A DNA stretch of 64,000 bases, taken from assembly GCA_900549405.1 (NCBI GenBank), contig URNZ01000002.1, forward strand, positions 1 through 64,000, read 5' to 3'. The position numbers and the translations under genes were made by a program. Below are positions 1 to 9,222 of the stretch, in pieces. The first letter of the stretch is position 1; each line of letters opens with the position of its first letter. The notes under the pieces are model-generated. The model was not told the DNA's origin, did no database searches, and saw only the letters and a list, made by a program, of their open reading frames with translations. Source of the DNA: an uncultured Eubacteriales bacterium (GTDB taxonomy: Bacteria > Bacillota > Clostridia > Oscillospirales > Oscillospiraceae).

Positions 1-114
1 CTGCTGCTGCGGGAGAAGGGCCGCCGGGAGAACATGGAAAAGGCACTGCGCGCTATGGCCGTGCCCGATGCGGGGGAGAAGATCTATGAGACCCTGCGGG
101 AGATCATGAAGTAA
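1..114 (+). CDS. murG: MurG C-terminal end (partial, cut by window start)
   Basis: Frame 1 is open from the first base to a TAA at 112-114 and encodes 37 residues with an Ala-Met-Ala-Val-Pro-Asp-Ala segment followed by a short amphipathic end. This resembles the last helix of MurG, the UDP-GlcNAc:undecaprenyl-pyrophosphoryl-MurNAc-pentapeptide transferase that makes lipid II at the inner face of the membrane. Its place directly before murA, ftsQ and ftsZ supports this, because murG often precedes these genes in Clostridia. With so few residues visible, the name rests mainly on context. Confidence 0.6.
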   Translation: MLLREKGRRENMEKALRAMAVPDAGEKIYETLREIMK

Positions 115-194
115 GCGCCTTTCGGCACGGAAACAAACCAAAGAAACCAACTGCGCATAGGATGGCCTGAATCTGAAGAAGTGGAGGGCGATCC

Positions 195-1448
195 ATGAGC
201 TGTTATCACATCCGGGGGGGCCGCCCGCTGGAGGGCCGTCTGACGGTACAGGGGGCCAAAAACAGCGCCCTGCCCATTCTGGCCGCAACCCTGCTGGCCC
301 CGGGGGAGAGCGTCATCGAGAACTGCCCCCATCTCAGTGACGTGGACGCGGCCCTGGCCATTTTAAAGGGGCTGGGCTGCCGGGTCTGGCGGCGGGGGGA
401 CACCGTGGGGGTGGATGCCTCCGTCCTCGCCGGGGCGGAGATATCACGGGAACTGATGGAGGAGATGCGCTCCTCGGTGGTCTTTCTGGGGGCCATGCTG
501 GCCCGCATGGGCCGGGCCGCCCTGACCTATCCCGGGGGGTGTGAGCTGGGGCCCCGGCCCATCGACCTGCATCTGGCGGCCCTGAGGACACTGGGGGCGG
601 ACATCCGGGAGACGGACGGCCTGCTGTGCTGTACGGGCTGTCGTATGACCGGGGGAGAGATCTTTCTGCCCATCCCCAGCGTGGGGGCCACGGAGAACGC
701 CATGCTGGCCGCCTGCGGCTGTCCCGGCGTGACCACCATCGCGGGAGCGGCCCGGGAGCCGGAAATAGAAGACCTGCAGGGCTTTCTCAGAGCCATGGGG
801 GCCGACGTCCGGGGAGCGGGGACGGCCACCGTTGTCATCCGGGGCGGCGCGACCCTCCGTCCGGCCAGATACCGGGTGATGGGGGACCGCATCGCCGCCG
901 CCACCTATCTCTGCGCCGCCGGGGCGGCAGGGGGGCGGGTGGAACTGACGGGGGCAGACCCGGAGCACCTCCGGGCGGTGCTTGCAGCGCTACGCCAGGC
1001 GGGGTGTTCTATCCAGACAGGGCCAGAGGAGATCGTACTGACCAGCGGCGGCGGCCTACATGCCGTTCCGCCTGTGGTCACGGAGCCATATCCAGGCTTT
1101 CCCACCGATGTCCAGGCCATTTTCATGGCCGCCCTGGCCGGGGGCAGGGGAGTGACCCTGTTCCGGGAGAACATATTCCAAAGCCGCTACGGCCATGTGT
1201 CCCAGCTGCGGGCCATGGGGGCGGACATCCGGGTGCGGGGCCGCACGGCCACCGTCACCGGGGTGGGCGGCCTGCATGGGGCCGCTGTACAGGGCGGAGA
1301 CCTGAGAGGGGCCGCAGCCTTAGTGGTGGCTGGGGTGGCCGCCCGGGGCGAGACCCGGGTGACTGGCCTTGCCCACATCCGCCGGGGCTACGACGGCCTG
1401 GACATCGGTCTGCGTGCCCTGGGAGCGGACATCACAGAGACAGACTGA
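195..1448 (+). CDS. murA: UDP-N-acetylglucosamine 1-carboxyvinyltransferase MurA
   Basis: 417-residue EPSP-synthase-fold enzyme that transfers enolpyruvate from PEP to UDP-GlcNAc, the first committed step of peptidoglycan synthesis in the cytosol. The KNSALPILAA motif with the conserved Lys (K22) opens the protein. The flexible loop carries the PEP- and fosfomycin-reactive Cys (C116) in GGCELGPRPIDLH. Length is normal for the family. The ATG follows a purine-rich GTGGAGGGCG site. It sits 80 bp after the murG end and 33 bp before ftsQ, so it is likely part of the same cell-wall/division operon. Confidence 0.95.
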   Translation: MSCYHIRGGRPLEGRLTVQGAKNSALPILAATLLAPGESVIENCPHLSDVDAALAILKGLGCRVWRRGDTVGVDASVLAGAEISRELMEEMRSSVVFLGAMLARMGRAALTYPGGCELGPRPIDLHLAALRTLGADIRETDGLLCCTGCRMTGGEIFLPIPSVGATENAMLAACGCPGVTTIAGAAREPEIEDLQGFLRAMGADVRGAGTATVVIRGGATLRPARYRVMGDRIAAATYLCAAGAAGGRVELTGADPEHLRAVLAALRQAGCSIQTGPEEIVLTSGGGLHAVPPVVTEPYPGFPTDVQAIFMAALAGGRGVTLFRENIFQSRYGHVSQLRAMGADIRVRGRTATVTGVGGLHGAAVQGGDLRGAAALVVAGVAARGETRVTGLAHIRRGYDGLDIGLRALGADITETD

Positions 1449-1481
1449 CGGACGAAAGACAGTTTTTTTAGGAGAGGGCCA

Positions 1482-2483
1482 ATGGCATCACCAAGAAATA
1501 AACGCAAACGGAAACGGGGCAAGGGGCGGCTGGGCCCGCTGTTCAAGCTGCTGTGCGCCGGAGCGGTGGCGGTGGCGCTGACCATGGGGGCCACCGTGTT
1601 CTTCCAGGTGGAGACGGTGGCGGTGACGGGCAACAGCCGCTACTCTCAGGAGGAGATCATAAAGGCCACCGGCATCCAGACGGGGGATAACCTGTTCCGC
1701 ATGAACAAGTATCAGATCGCCCACCAGGTGCTCCAGGGTCTGCCCTATGTGGAGGAGCTTACGATACGCCGCGCACTGCCCAGCACCATCGTTCTTACGG
1801 TGAAGGAGTGGGACGCGGTGGCCCGCGTCGAGGCCCCGGGGACTTCTGCCGTCGTTCAGACGGTACCCCAGGCCCCGGCGGAGCCTGTCCAGCCGGACAG
1901 CAGTCAGGCGGGGGATACCAGCCAGCCGGACGCTCAGACGGGGGACAGCAGCGACCAGAGCCAGCAGGAGCCCGCCCCCGACCAGAGCCAGGACACCGGC
2001 GACCAGAGCGCCGCCGGGGACAGCAGCGGGGACAGTTCCGCCAAAGATGACCAGGAGAGCGCCAAGCCTGCCACCCAGGCGTGGCTCATCAGCGTGGGGG
2101 GCAAGCTGCTGGAGCCAGCCCCCGCCGACAGCACGGCCATCTCCGTCACCGGGATCACCCCCCTGGCCCCAAGGGCGGGGGAGATGCTGGTCCTGTCTCA
2201 GGAGGAGCAGCCCAAGCTGACGGCCCTGCTGGCCCTGCTCCAGGGGCTGGAGGACCACGACATGCTCGCCGACACCGCGTCCATCGCCCTGGGGGACACC
2301 CACGTGGAGCTGCGCTATCTGGACCGCTTCACCGTGAAGCTGCCCCTGACGGGGGACCTGGACTATAAGCTCCAGGCCCTGAAGGCGGCGGTGCCCGAGG
2401 CGGAGAAGAAGCTGGGGGAGCAGACCACCGGCACCTTTGACCTGACCCAGGAGAGCATCACCGCGGTATATACCCCGGACTGA
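1482..2483 (+). CDS. ftsQ: Cell division protein FtsQ/DivIB with low-complexity insert
   Basis: Bitopic division protein of 333 residues. A basic cytoplasmic tail (1-16) rich in Lys/Arg is followed by one membrane span (about 20-41), a POTRA domain (about 44-112, starting VETVAVTGNSRYS) and a beta domain resuming at WLISVGGKLLE (about 201). FtsQ/DivIB links FtsL/DivIC to the divisome outside the membrane. Residues about 119-198 are a Gln/Asp/Ser/Pro-rich stretch of about 80 residues placed between POTRA and beta domain, where the family normally has a short connection. The start has an AGGAGAGGG site. ftsZ follows but has its own promoter. Confidence 0.88.
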   Translation: MASPRNKRKRKRGKGRLGPLFKLLCAGAVAVALTMGATVFFQVETVAVTGNSRYSQEEIIKATGIQTGDNLFRMNKYQIAHQVLQGLPYVEELTIRRALPSTIVLTVKEWDAVARVEAPGTSAVVQTVPQAPAEPVQPDSSQAGDTSQPDAQTGDSSDQSQQEPAPDQSQDTGDQSAAGDSSGDSSAKDDQESAKPATQAWLISVGGKLLEPAPADSTAISVTGITPLAPRAGEMLVLSQEEQPKLTALLALLQGLEDHDMLADTASIALGDTHVELRYLDRFTVKLPLTGDLDYKLQALKAAVPEAEKKLGEQTTGTFDLTQESITAVYTPD

Positions 2484-2525
2484 AGCGGAAAACTTGGAAA
2501 AGCGATACAGGCCGCGCTTTTTCTC

Positions 2526-2554
2526 TTGACCTGTCAGAGAAAGCGCGATACAAT
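2526..2554 (+). promoter_or_regulatory. ftsZ promoter
   Basis: TTGACC (2526-2531), a 17-bp spacer and TACAAT (2549-2554) match a sigma-A promoter about 85 bp before the ftsZ ATG. The -35 lies in the loop of an inverted repeat (CGCGCTTT / AAAGCGCG, about 2513-2547) that may end ftsQ transcription or act as an operator. Confidence 0.7.
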
Positions 2555-2638
2555 AGAAAATAATAACGACTAAATGGCGGGGCGGGGCATATTTTCGGCG
2601 TTTTCAGCCGCTTCGACTTTTACATAGGAGGAACGACA

Positions 2639-3835
<1,197 letters not shown>

Positions 3836-3853
3836 AGCAAATCCTTGAAAATC

Positions 3854-3912
3854 AAAACCAGCTGTGAAGCGCGAAGCCAGGCTTCGTCTCTTGACAGCTG
3901 GTTTTCTTTTTG
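3854..3912 (+). terminator. ftsZ terminator
   Basis: Arms AAAACCAGCTGT (3854-3865) and ACAGCTGGTTTT (3894-3905) pair perfectly. The loop holds a second small hairpin (CGAAGC/GCTTCG), and a CTTTTT tract follows. Confidence 0.85.
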
Positions 3913-3919
3913 GTAAAAC
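3891..3919 (+). promoter_or_regulatory. Promoter embedded in the ftsZ terminator
   Basis: TTGACA (3891-3896), 17-bp spacer, TAAAAC (3914-3919). The perfect -35 overlaps the 3' arm of the ftsZ terminator. The predicted start leaves only about 20 nt before the TTG at 3946, just enough for the ribosome site. Confidence 0.5.
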
Positions 3920-3945
3920 CAGATCAGAACCGGGAGGTGGCCCCC

Positions 3946-4332
3946 TTGGACACAGAAAAAACAAGAGCGTTTTACAGCCAGCTCAGCGGCAAAGACATCT
4001 GCGGCTGCGCCTATTGCCAAAACTACGTCCGCCAGATCAGGGCGGCCTATCCCGAAGCGGCGGACTACCTGTCCCGCCTGGGCGTGGACGTGGAAAAGCC
4101 CCTGGAGACCATGCCCCTGGAGCCGGACGAGACAGGACAGCTGGAGTACGCCGGCCCCCAATACATCGTCTGCGGCACGCCCGAGGGCTTTACCGAGACC
4201 CAGATCGGCTCCGTCCGCATAGAGATAGCGGCCTCCCATCCCGCCACGGGAGTGGAGGAGCCAAACTTTGTGATAGAGCTGTATCCCATTCGACTGAAGT
4301 GGCGAGCGCAGCACAGAAAGAAAACGATGTAG
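3946..4332 (+). CDS. Conserved small protein with CGCAYC motif, function unknown
   Basis: 128-residue soluble protein, not assigned to a characterised family. The N-terminal part has a CxC/CxxC-like cluster (DICGCAYCQNY), which could bind a metal or be redox active. The middle contains an LGVD..KP segment and a GQLEYAGPQYIVCG stretch that looks like a beta-rich core. I chose TTG at 3946 because GGGAGGTGG lies 5-8 bp before it. An earlier in-frame TTG at 3910 lies inside the ftsZ terminator and has no ribosome site. The next gene follows after 37 bp. No transmembrane or signal sequence is visible. Confidence 0.65.
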   Translation: MDTEKTRAFYSQLSGKDICGCAYCQNYVRQIRAAYPEAADYLSRLGVDVEKPLETMPLEPDETGQLEYAGPQYIVCGTPEGFTETQIGSVRIEIAASHPATGVEEPNFVIELYPIRLKWRAQHRKKTM

Positions 4333-4369
4333 AAAGAAATGGATTTCCTGTTAAAGAGGCGTGATACCC

Positions 4370-4951
4370 ATGAAGATCAAGCAGCAAAAGCAAATCAAGG
4401 CGTTTTTGATCCAGGCGTTCGGCCCGGATAGGGGCGGGGCGCTGTTTGCCCGGCAGGAGGAGATTTTGACTGCCCTGGTGGAACAGGTGAACGACCCGTC
4501 TGAGCGTCGGCGGGAGACGCTGATCCAGACCATCCTGCCCCGCATCGCCCTGTACAAGGCTTTATTGGACGGCTGTTCGGAGGAAGAGACTTGCCGCCAC
4601 ATGCGGACCTATATGATGGAGGTAGTGGCGGCCCAGAAGCACGCCGCCACGGCCCGGATGGAGCTGGTGCCGGGGTTTTACGCCCTGTACAGCCGGGCCT
4701 TTTTGAGAATCATGGCCACCAGCGACCTGTGGGAGAGCGAATCCTTCCGGGGAAAAGATTCTTTCGGCGCGGACATCAGGCAGTGCCTTTGGCACACCGC
4801 CTGCGTGGAAAACGGCTGCGGGGAACTGTGCCGCCTGTTCTGCGACGTGGACGACGTGACCTATGGCGGCCTGAAAAAGATGGGCTTTTCCCGCACCAAG
4901 ACCCTGGGCTATGGCGGGGACTGCTGCGACTTCCGCTTTTTCAAGAAATAA
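4370..4951 (+). CDS. ATC-hydrolase-family protein
   Basis: 193-residue protein whose C-terminal RTKTLGYGGDCCDFRFFKK pattern is typical of the L-2-amino-thiazoline-4-carboxylic acid hydrolase family, enzymes that open a thiazoline ring on the way to L-cysteine. In Clostridia most members are uncharacterised, and the true substrate here is unknown. The N-terminal half is helical and charged. A Cys-rich segment (ACVENGCGELCRLFCDVDD) precedes the signature. ATG at 4370 is preferred over GTG at 4361 because AAAGAGG is spaced correctly for it. It is probably cotranscribed with the 3946 gene. Confidence 0.7.
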   Translation: MKIKQQKQIKAFLIQAFGPDRGGALFARQEEILTALVEQVNDPSERRRETLIQTILPRIALYKALLDGCSEEETCRHMRTYMMEVVAAQKHAATARMELVPGFYALYSRAFLRIMATSDLWESESFRGKDSFGADIRQCLWHTACVENGCGELCRLFCDVDDVTYGGLKKMGFSRTKTLGYGGDCCDFRFFKK

Positions 4952-4958
4952 GAAGAGA

Positions 4959-4990
4959 CCCCGGCCTGCTTCCAACGAAACGGGCCGGGG
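4959..4990. terminator. Hairpin between convergent genes
   Basis: CCCCGGCC (4959-4966) pairs with GGCCGGGG (4983-4990), between the ends of the 4370 gene and lrgB. The T-tracts on both sides are weak, so this may be an inefficient bidirectional terminator. Confidence 0.5.
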
Positions 4991-5019
4991 CCTTTGCGTG
5001 TCTTGCTATCTTGTCTGGG

Positions 5020-5700
5020 TCAGAAAAACAGGACCAAAATAGAAGTCAGAATGCCGCAGATGCACAGGGAGACGGAACTCATGGCCCCCTGCAACGTGCC
5101 GATCTCCAGGGCCTTGGCGGTGCCCAGAGCGTGGCTGCACGCGCCGATGGCCACGCCCTCGGCCACCGGGTCGGTGATGCGGAACAGCTTGGCAAAGGTG
5201 GGGGCGAAGATGGCACCCACCACGCCGGCGATGACCACGGCGGCGGCGGTGACCCCGGGGATGCCGCCCAGGTTTTCAGAGATGGCGATGGCGATGGCGG
5301 TGGTCACGCTTTTGGGCAGCAGGGCGGAGGTCATAGAGGCGTTCACCGCCATCAGCTTGCACAGCAGCAGCACAGAGCCCACGCTGGTCAGGGTGCCCAC
5401 CAGACAGCCCACGATAACGGGCAGGAAGTATTCCCCCAGCAGCCTGCGCTGGTTATACACGTTCAGGGCCAGCACCGCCGTCACCGGACTGAGCATCAGG
5501 GTGAGCATGCTGCTGCCTTGGAGATAGTCGGCGTAGGGAATTCGGAACACTGCCAGCACCGCAACGACCACGATGGTGGCGATGAGCATGGGGTTACAGA
5601 GGAGAAAGCCCGTCTTCTTCTGAAGAAACACGCCCACGCACCAGGCCGCGCAGGTGAGCCCCAGACCGAAGAAGGGGGAGGAGAGCATGGCTTCAAGCAT
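5020..5700 (-). CDS. lrgB: LrgB/CidB-family membrane protein
   Basis: 226-residue, almost entirely hydrophobic protein with about six to seven predicted spans and the LrgB hallmarks LLPKSVTTAIAIAI and ACSHALGTAKALE. LrgB works with the holin-like LrgA. In Staphylococcus and Bacillus the pair affects murein hydrolase activity, and in several bacteria it carries pyruvate or other small acids across the membrane. The ATG at 5698-5700 overlaps the end of lrgA by 8 bp, so the two are translationally coupled. The substrate in this organism is unknown. Confidence 0.9.
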   Translation of the reverse strand: MLEAMLSSPFFGLGLTCAAWCVGVFLQKKTGFLLCNPMLIATIVVVAVLAVFRIPYADYLQGSSMLTLMLSPVTAVLALNVYNQRRLLGEYFLPVIVGCLVGTLTSVGSVLLLCKLMAVNASMTSALLPKSVTTAIAIAISENLGGIPGVTAAAVVIAGVVGAIFAPTFAKLFRITDPVAEGVAIGACSHALGTAKALEIGTLQGAMSSVSLCICGILTSILVLFF

Positions 5701-6061
5701 GGTGAGACTCCTTTCTCCGCCGTGCCCGGAGCATCAGCTGGATGGACCAGGCGGTGGCGGCATAGACTAGAGGGGTGGTGAGGATGGCCGCACACAGAAA
5801 GGGCAGCAGGCAGGCCAGCAGGGACTCCACGTGCTCGATGATGCCCGCGCAGGGAGCCACGAAGAAAAAGGCCATGTTGGCCACCAGAAAGCGGCACACC
5901 CGGTCGATGTGCCGGGGCTTGACGATGCCCGCCATAAGCAGGGCCAGCAGCACCAGCATACTGATGACGCTGGCGGGCAGGGCGATGGGCAGCAGGGCGG
6001 AGATGCCCTCTGACACCAGACAGATGCCAAAGATGATGGCCAGTTCGGCCATGATGTTCAT
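5693..6061 (-). CDS. lrgA: LrgA/CidA-family holin-like protein
   Basis: About 122 residues with four predicted membrane spans and an LPASVISMLVLLALL segment matching the LrgA/CidA family (usual length 115-145). It is the small partner of LrgB. The ATG at 6061 gives the family-like start MNIMAELAIIFG. A TTG seven codons upstream (6082) is an alternative, and neither has a strong ribosome site. The basic C-terminus (LRARRRK) fits a cytoplasmic end. No clear promoter is seen in the 56 bp between it and the lysA terminator. Confidence 0.85.
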   Translation of the reverse strand: MNIMAELAIIFGICLVSEGISALLPIALPASVISMLVLLALLMAGIVKPRHIDRVCRFLVANMAFFFVAPCAGIIEHVESLLACLLPFLCAAILTTPLVYAATAWSIQLMLRARRRKESHHA

Positions 6062-6117
6062 ATAGATCAACTCACAATGCAATCAGATCTCGCCTGGTGA
6101 GCCAGGCGGAAATAAGA

Positions 6118-6150
6118 CCGCCGCAGGCGTTGCTCTTATGCCTGCGGCGG
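6118..6150 (-). terminator. lysA terminator
   Basis: Eleven-base arms CCGCCGCAGGC (6118-6128) and GCCTGCGGCGG (6140-6150) pair perfectly. On the minus strand the hairpin is followed by TCTTATTT, just after the lysA stop. Confidence 0.8.
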
Positions 6151-6176
6151 CCGTTATTTTGAGGGAAGGGACGCGG

Positions 6177-7436
6177 TCAGTCCCAGATGGCGGTGGCAAA
6201 ATAGTCCTCGGGGGTCTCCGCCCGGCGGATCAGGCGGGTGGAGCCGTCGGCCTGGAGCAGCACCTCGGCAGAGCGCAGGCGGCCGTTGTACTGATAGCCC
6301 ATGGCGTGGCCGTGGGCCCCGGTGTCGTGAATGACCAGCAGGTCGCCGATGTCGATCTTGGGCAGCATTCGGTCCACGGCGAACTTGTCGTTGTTCTCGC
6401 ACAGGGCGCCGGTGACGTCGTACTGGTGGTCGCAGGGCTGGTCCTCCTTGCCCATGACGGTGATGTGGTGATAGGCACCATACATGGCCGGGCGCATCAG
6501 GTTGGCCGCGCAGGCGTCCACGCCGATATAATCTTTATAGGTCTGCTTCTCGTGGAGGACCCGGGTGACCAGATGGCCGTTGGGGGCCAGCATAAAGCGG
6601 CCAAGCTCGGTACACAGGGACACGTCGCCCATACCGGCGGGGACCAGGATATCCTCATAGGCCCGGCGGACCCCCTCGCCGATGACGGCGATGTCGTTGG
6701 CGGGCTGGTCGGGGAGATAGGGCACGCCCACGCCGCCGGACAGGTTGATGAAGGTGATGTGGCAGCCGGTCTCGTTTTTCAGCTCCACGGCCATCTTGAA
6801 CAGAATGGCGGCCAGGGCGGGGTAATATTCGTTGGACAGGGTGTTAGAGGCCAGGAAGGCGTGGATGCCGAACTCCTCGGCCCCCAGCTCCTTCAGGCGG
6901 CGGAAGGCCTGGGTCATCTGGGGCCGGGTCATGCCGTATTTGGCCTGGCCGGGGTTGTCCATCACCTGAAAGCCCTCCTCAGATTCCCCCAGGGTGAAGG
7001 TGCCGCCGGGATTGAACCGGCAGGAGATGCGCTTGGGGATATAGCCGATGGTGTCCTTCAGAAAATCGATGTGGCTGATGTCGTCCAGGTTGATGGTGGC
7101 CCCCAGCTTGGCGGCCAGGGCGAACTCCTCGGCGGGGGTGTCGTTGGAGGAGAACATGATCTGATCTCCGGCAAAGCCGCAGCGGTCAGACATCATCAGC
7201 TCGGTGAGGGAGGAGCAGTCGGTGCCGCAGCCCTCCTCCTTTAAAATTTTCAGGATCTGGGGGTTGGGGGTGGCCTTCACGGCGAAGAACTCCCGATAGC
7301 CGGGGTTCCAGGAGAAGGCCTTGTACAGCGCCCGGGCGGTGTCCCGGATGCCCTTCTCGTCATACAGGTGGAAGGGGGTGGGGTACTGCCGGGTGATGGC
7401 CTGGAGCTGCTCCAGGGTAACAAAGGGCTTTTTCAA
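6177..7436 (-). CDS. lysA: Diaminopimelate decarboxylase family protein LysA
   Basis: 419-residue PLP enzyme with an alanine-racemase-type TIM barrel followed by a beta domain. It decarboxylates meso-diaminopimelate to L-lysine. The PLP-binding Lys is K54 in FFAVKATPNP. The GALCENNDKF and GYQYNGRLR segments near the C-terminus carry the substrate-facing Cys-Glu and Tyr of the family. The start is TTG (minus strand, 7436) preceded by AAAGGAGCG. It is slightly divergent from classical LysA, and related enzymes decarboxylate other D-centre amino acids, so substrate identity is likely but not certain. It is monocistronic. Confidence 0.85.
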   Translation of the reverse strand: MKKPFVTLEQLQAITRQYPTPFHLYDEKGIRDTARALYKAFSWNPGYREFFAVKATPNPQILKILKEEGCGTDCSSLTELMMSDRCGFAGDQIMFSSNDTPAEEFALAAKLGATINLDDISHIDFLKDTIGYIPKRISCRFNPGGTFTLGESEEGFQVMDNPGQAKYGMTRPQMTQAFRRLKELGAEEFGIHAFLASNTLSNEYYPALAAILFKMAVELKNETGCHITFINLSGGVGVPYLPDQPANDIAVIGEGVRRAYEDILVPAGMGDVSLCTELGRFMLAPNGHLVTRVLHEKQTYKDYIGVDACAANLMRPAMYGAYHHITVMGKEDQPCDHQYDVTGALCENNDKFAVDRMLPKIDIGDLLVIHDTGAHGHAMGYQYNGRLRSAEVLLQADGSTRLIRRAETPEDYFATAIWD

Positions 7437-7645
7437 TGTATTCGCTCCTTTTTCTATAGTATCCGCGTTCTGTCATTGCGAGGAGCGCAACAACAGAGTG
7501 TAAATCTTCCAGTGGCTGAAATAAAAATCAGATATAGTTTATCGGCTGCGGGGGAAAAAGTCAATGGCGGATGGCACAACGATGGGCCCCGGGGGGCAAA
7601 GTTCTTTTACATTCGAGAAAAAATGACAAAAGGCTATATTTTCTC

Positions 7646-7674
7646 TTGCGTATTCCGGCGGATTCTGCTATGAT
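7646..7674 (+). promoter_or_regulatory. Promoter of the uracil permease leader
   Basis: TTGCGT (7646-7651), 17-bp spacer, TATGAT (7669-7674). The predicted start near 7681 leaves a leader of about 145 nt before the permease. Confidence 0.7.
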
Positions 7675-7704
7675 ATCACAGAAATCAGGAAGGGGGAGTC
7701 CGCT

Positions 7705-7767
7705 GTGGCCAAGCTGGAGAGAGCGCTGGAACACTTTAAGCGGATTCGTCTTTTCTTTTTGCGGTGA
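7705..7767 (+). CDS. Candidate leader peptide of the uracil permease attenuator
   Basis: A GTG preceded by AAGGGGGAG (about 7690-7698) opens a 20-codon frame, MAKLERALEHFKRIRLFFLR. It begins about 24 nt after the predicted transcription start. Its last codons run through a pyrimidine-rich tract (7747-7760). Its TGA (7765-7767) falls on the first bases of the attenuator hairpin. This is the arrangement of E. coli pyrL before pyrBI, where a ribosome close behind RNA polymerase prevents the terminator from forming when UTP is low. It is seen from sequence only, and expression is not shown. Confidence 0.5.
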   Translation: MAKLERALEHFKRIRLFFLR

Positions 7768-7795
7768 CAATCACGTGGTGGTTGTCTCTTTTTTT
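7766..7795 (+). terminator. Leader attenuator before the uracil permease
   Basis: A hairpin with 9-bp arms (GACAATCAC at 7766-7774 pairs with GTGGTTGTC at 7778-7786, one G-U) is followed by TCTTTTTTT. It lies about 30 bp before the permease start and downstream of that gene's promoter, so it must be a conditional terminator. Confidence 0.75.
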
Positions 7796-7826
7796 GCGCG
7801 TGTTTGAATCAGAAGGGAGAAAAAAC

Positions 7827-9191
7827 ATGAATCCGAATCAACCTATCCGCGACGCCCGGACCCTGGGCGTGCCCAAGATGCTCATCCTGGGTCTGCAGCA
7901 CATGTTCGCCATGTTCGGCGCGACCATTCTGGTGCCCATTCTGGTGCGGCAGTACGGCCTGCCCCTGAGCATCCAGACCACCCTGTTCTTTGCCGGCATC
8001 GGCACCCTGTTCTTCCATGTGTGCTCTAAGTTCCAGGTGCCCGCCTTCCTGGGCTCCTCCTTCGCCTTTCTGGGCGGCTTTTCCACCATGGCCAATCTGG
8101 ACAGCGGCATGTACGCCGCCATGGACCCCCAGGATAAGCTGAGCTACGCCTGCGGCGGCATTGTGGTGGCCGGTCTGCTGTACCTGATCCTGGCCCTGGT
8201 CATCAAGCTGGCGGGCGTGAAGAAGGTCATGCGCTTTTTGCCCCCCGTGGTCACCGGCCCCATCATTGTGTGCATCGGCCTGACCCTGGCCCCCTCCGCT
8301 GTGAACAACGCCTCCAGCTGCTGGCCCCTGGCCCTCATCGCCCTGGCCACCATCATCGTGTTCAACATCTGGGGCCGCGGCATGTTCAAGATCATCCCCA
8401 TCCTCATGGGCGTGGTGGTCTCCTATATTGCCGCCCTTATTATGAATGCCTGCGGCGTGACTGTTATGGGTGCTGACGGCACCGCCCAGCCCCTGATGGA
8501 CTTTACCGCCGTGGCCCAGGCCGGTATCGTGGGTCTGCCCCCCTTCCAGCTGGCCAAGTTCGATGTGACCGCCATCCTGGTCATGGCCCCCATCGCCCTG
8601 GCCACCATGATGGAGCACATCGGCGATATGTCCGCCATCTCCGCCACCACCGAGCGTAACTTCCTCCAGGACCCCGGCCTGCACCGTACCCTGGTGGGCG
8701 ACGGCCTGGCCACCTCTCTGTCCGCCATGTTCGGCGGCCCCGCCAACACCACCTATGGCGAGAACACCGGCGTGCTGGTGCTGTCCAACGTCCATGATCC
8801 CCGGGTCATCCGCATCGCCGCCTGCTTTGCCATCATCCTGGGCTTCATCCCCAAGATGGCCGAGGTCATCGGCTCTATGCCCTCCGCCATCGTGGGCGGC
8901 GTGTCCTTCATCCTGTACGGCATGATCTCCGCCATCGGCGTGCGCAACATCGTGGAGAATCAGGTGGACTTCACCAAGTCCCGCAACCTGATCATCGCCG
9001 CCGTGATCCTGGTGTGCGGCCTGGGCTTCTCCAGCGGCCTCACCTTCCACGTGGCCGGCACCTCCGTCACTCTCACCGGTTTGGCCATTGCCGCCCTGGC
9101 CGGCATCATCCTGAATGCCATCCTGCCCGGCAACGACTATGAGTTCGGCACCAACCCCGAGGGCGACCAGAACCGGGGCATCCACGCCTGA
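7827..9191 (+). CDS. uraA: Uracil permease, NCS2 family (UraA-like)
   Basis: 454-residue proton-coupled nucleobase transporter of the 7+7 inverted-repeat fold. The substrate site residues of UraA are present: Glu263 in MMEHIGD and Glu312 in GGPANTTYGENTG. These motifs match uracil permeases better than the xanthine/urate branch. ATG at 7827 follows AGAAGGGAG. It is expressed from the 7646 promoter through the attenuated leader. No PyrR-binding loop sequence was found in the leader. A terminator follows. The polar ends MNPNQPIRD and EFGTNPEGDQNRG are cytoplasmic. Confidence 0.9.
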   Translation: MNPNQPIRDARTLGVPKMLILGLQHMFAMFGATILVPILVRQYGLPLSIQTTLFFAGIGTLFFHVCSKFQVPAFLGSSFAFLGGFSTMANLDSGMYAAMDPQDKLSYACGGIVVAGLLYLILALVIKLAGVKKVMRFLPPVVTGPIIVCIGLTLAPSAVNNASSCWPLALIALATIIVFNIWGRGMFKIIPILMGVVVSYIAALIMNACGVTVMGADGTAQPLMDFTAVAQAGIVGLPPFQLAKFDVTAILVMAPIALATMMEHIGDMSAISATTERNFLQDPGLHRTLVGDGLATSLSAMFGGPANTTYGENTGVLVLSNVHDPRVIRIAACFAIILGFIPKMAEVIGSMPSAIVGGVSFILYGMISAIGVRNIVENQVDFTKSRNLIIAAVILVCGLGFSSGLTFHVAGTSVTLTGLAIAALAGIILNAILPGNDYEFGTNPEGDQNRGIHA

Positions 9192-9222
9192 GACACCCTC
9201 GACCTAACTTGAAAAAGACTGC

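Noticed and set aside
626..1471. Alternative plus-strand frame inside murA (281 codons).
   Set aside because: Arg/Gly/Pro-rich, typical of a shifted frame of a GC-rich gene; murA itself is intact.
7470..7500. CATTGCGAGGAGCGCAAC segment resembling a dispersed intergenic repeat found in some bacterial genomes.
   Set aside because: Only one copy seen in the window, and it coincides with the lysA leader; no second copy to define a repeat.
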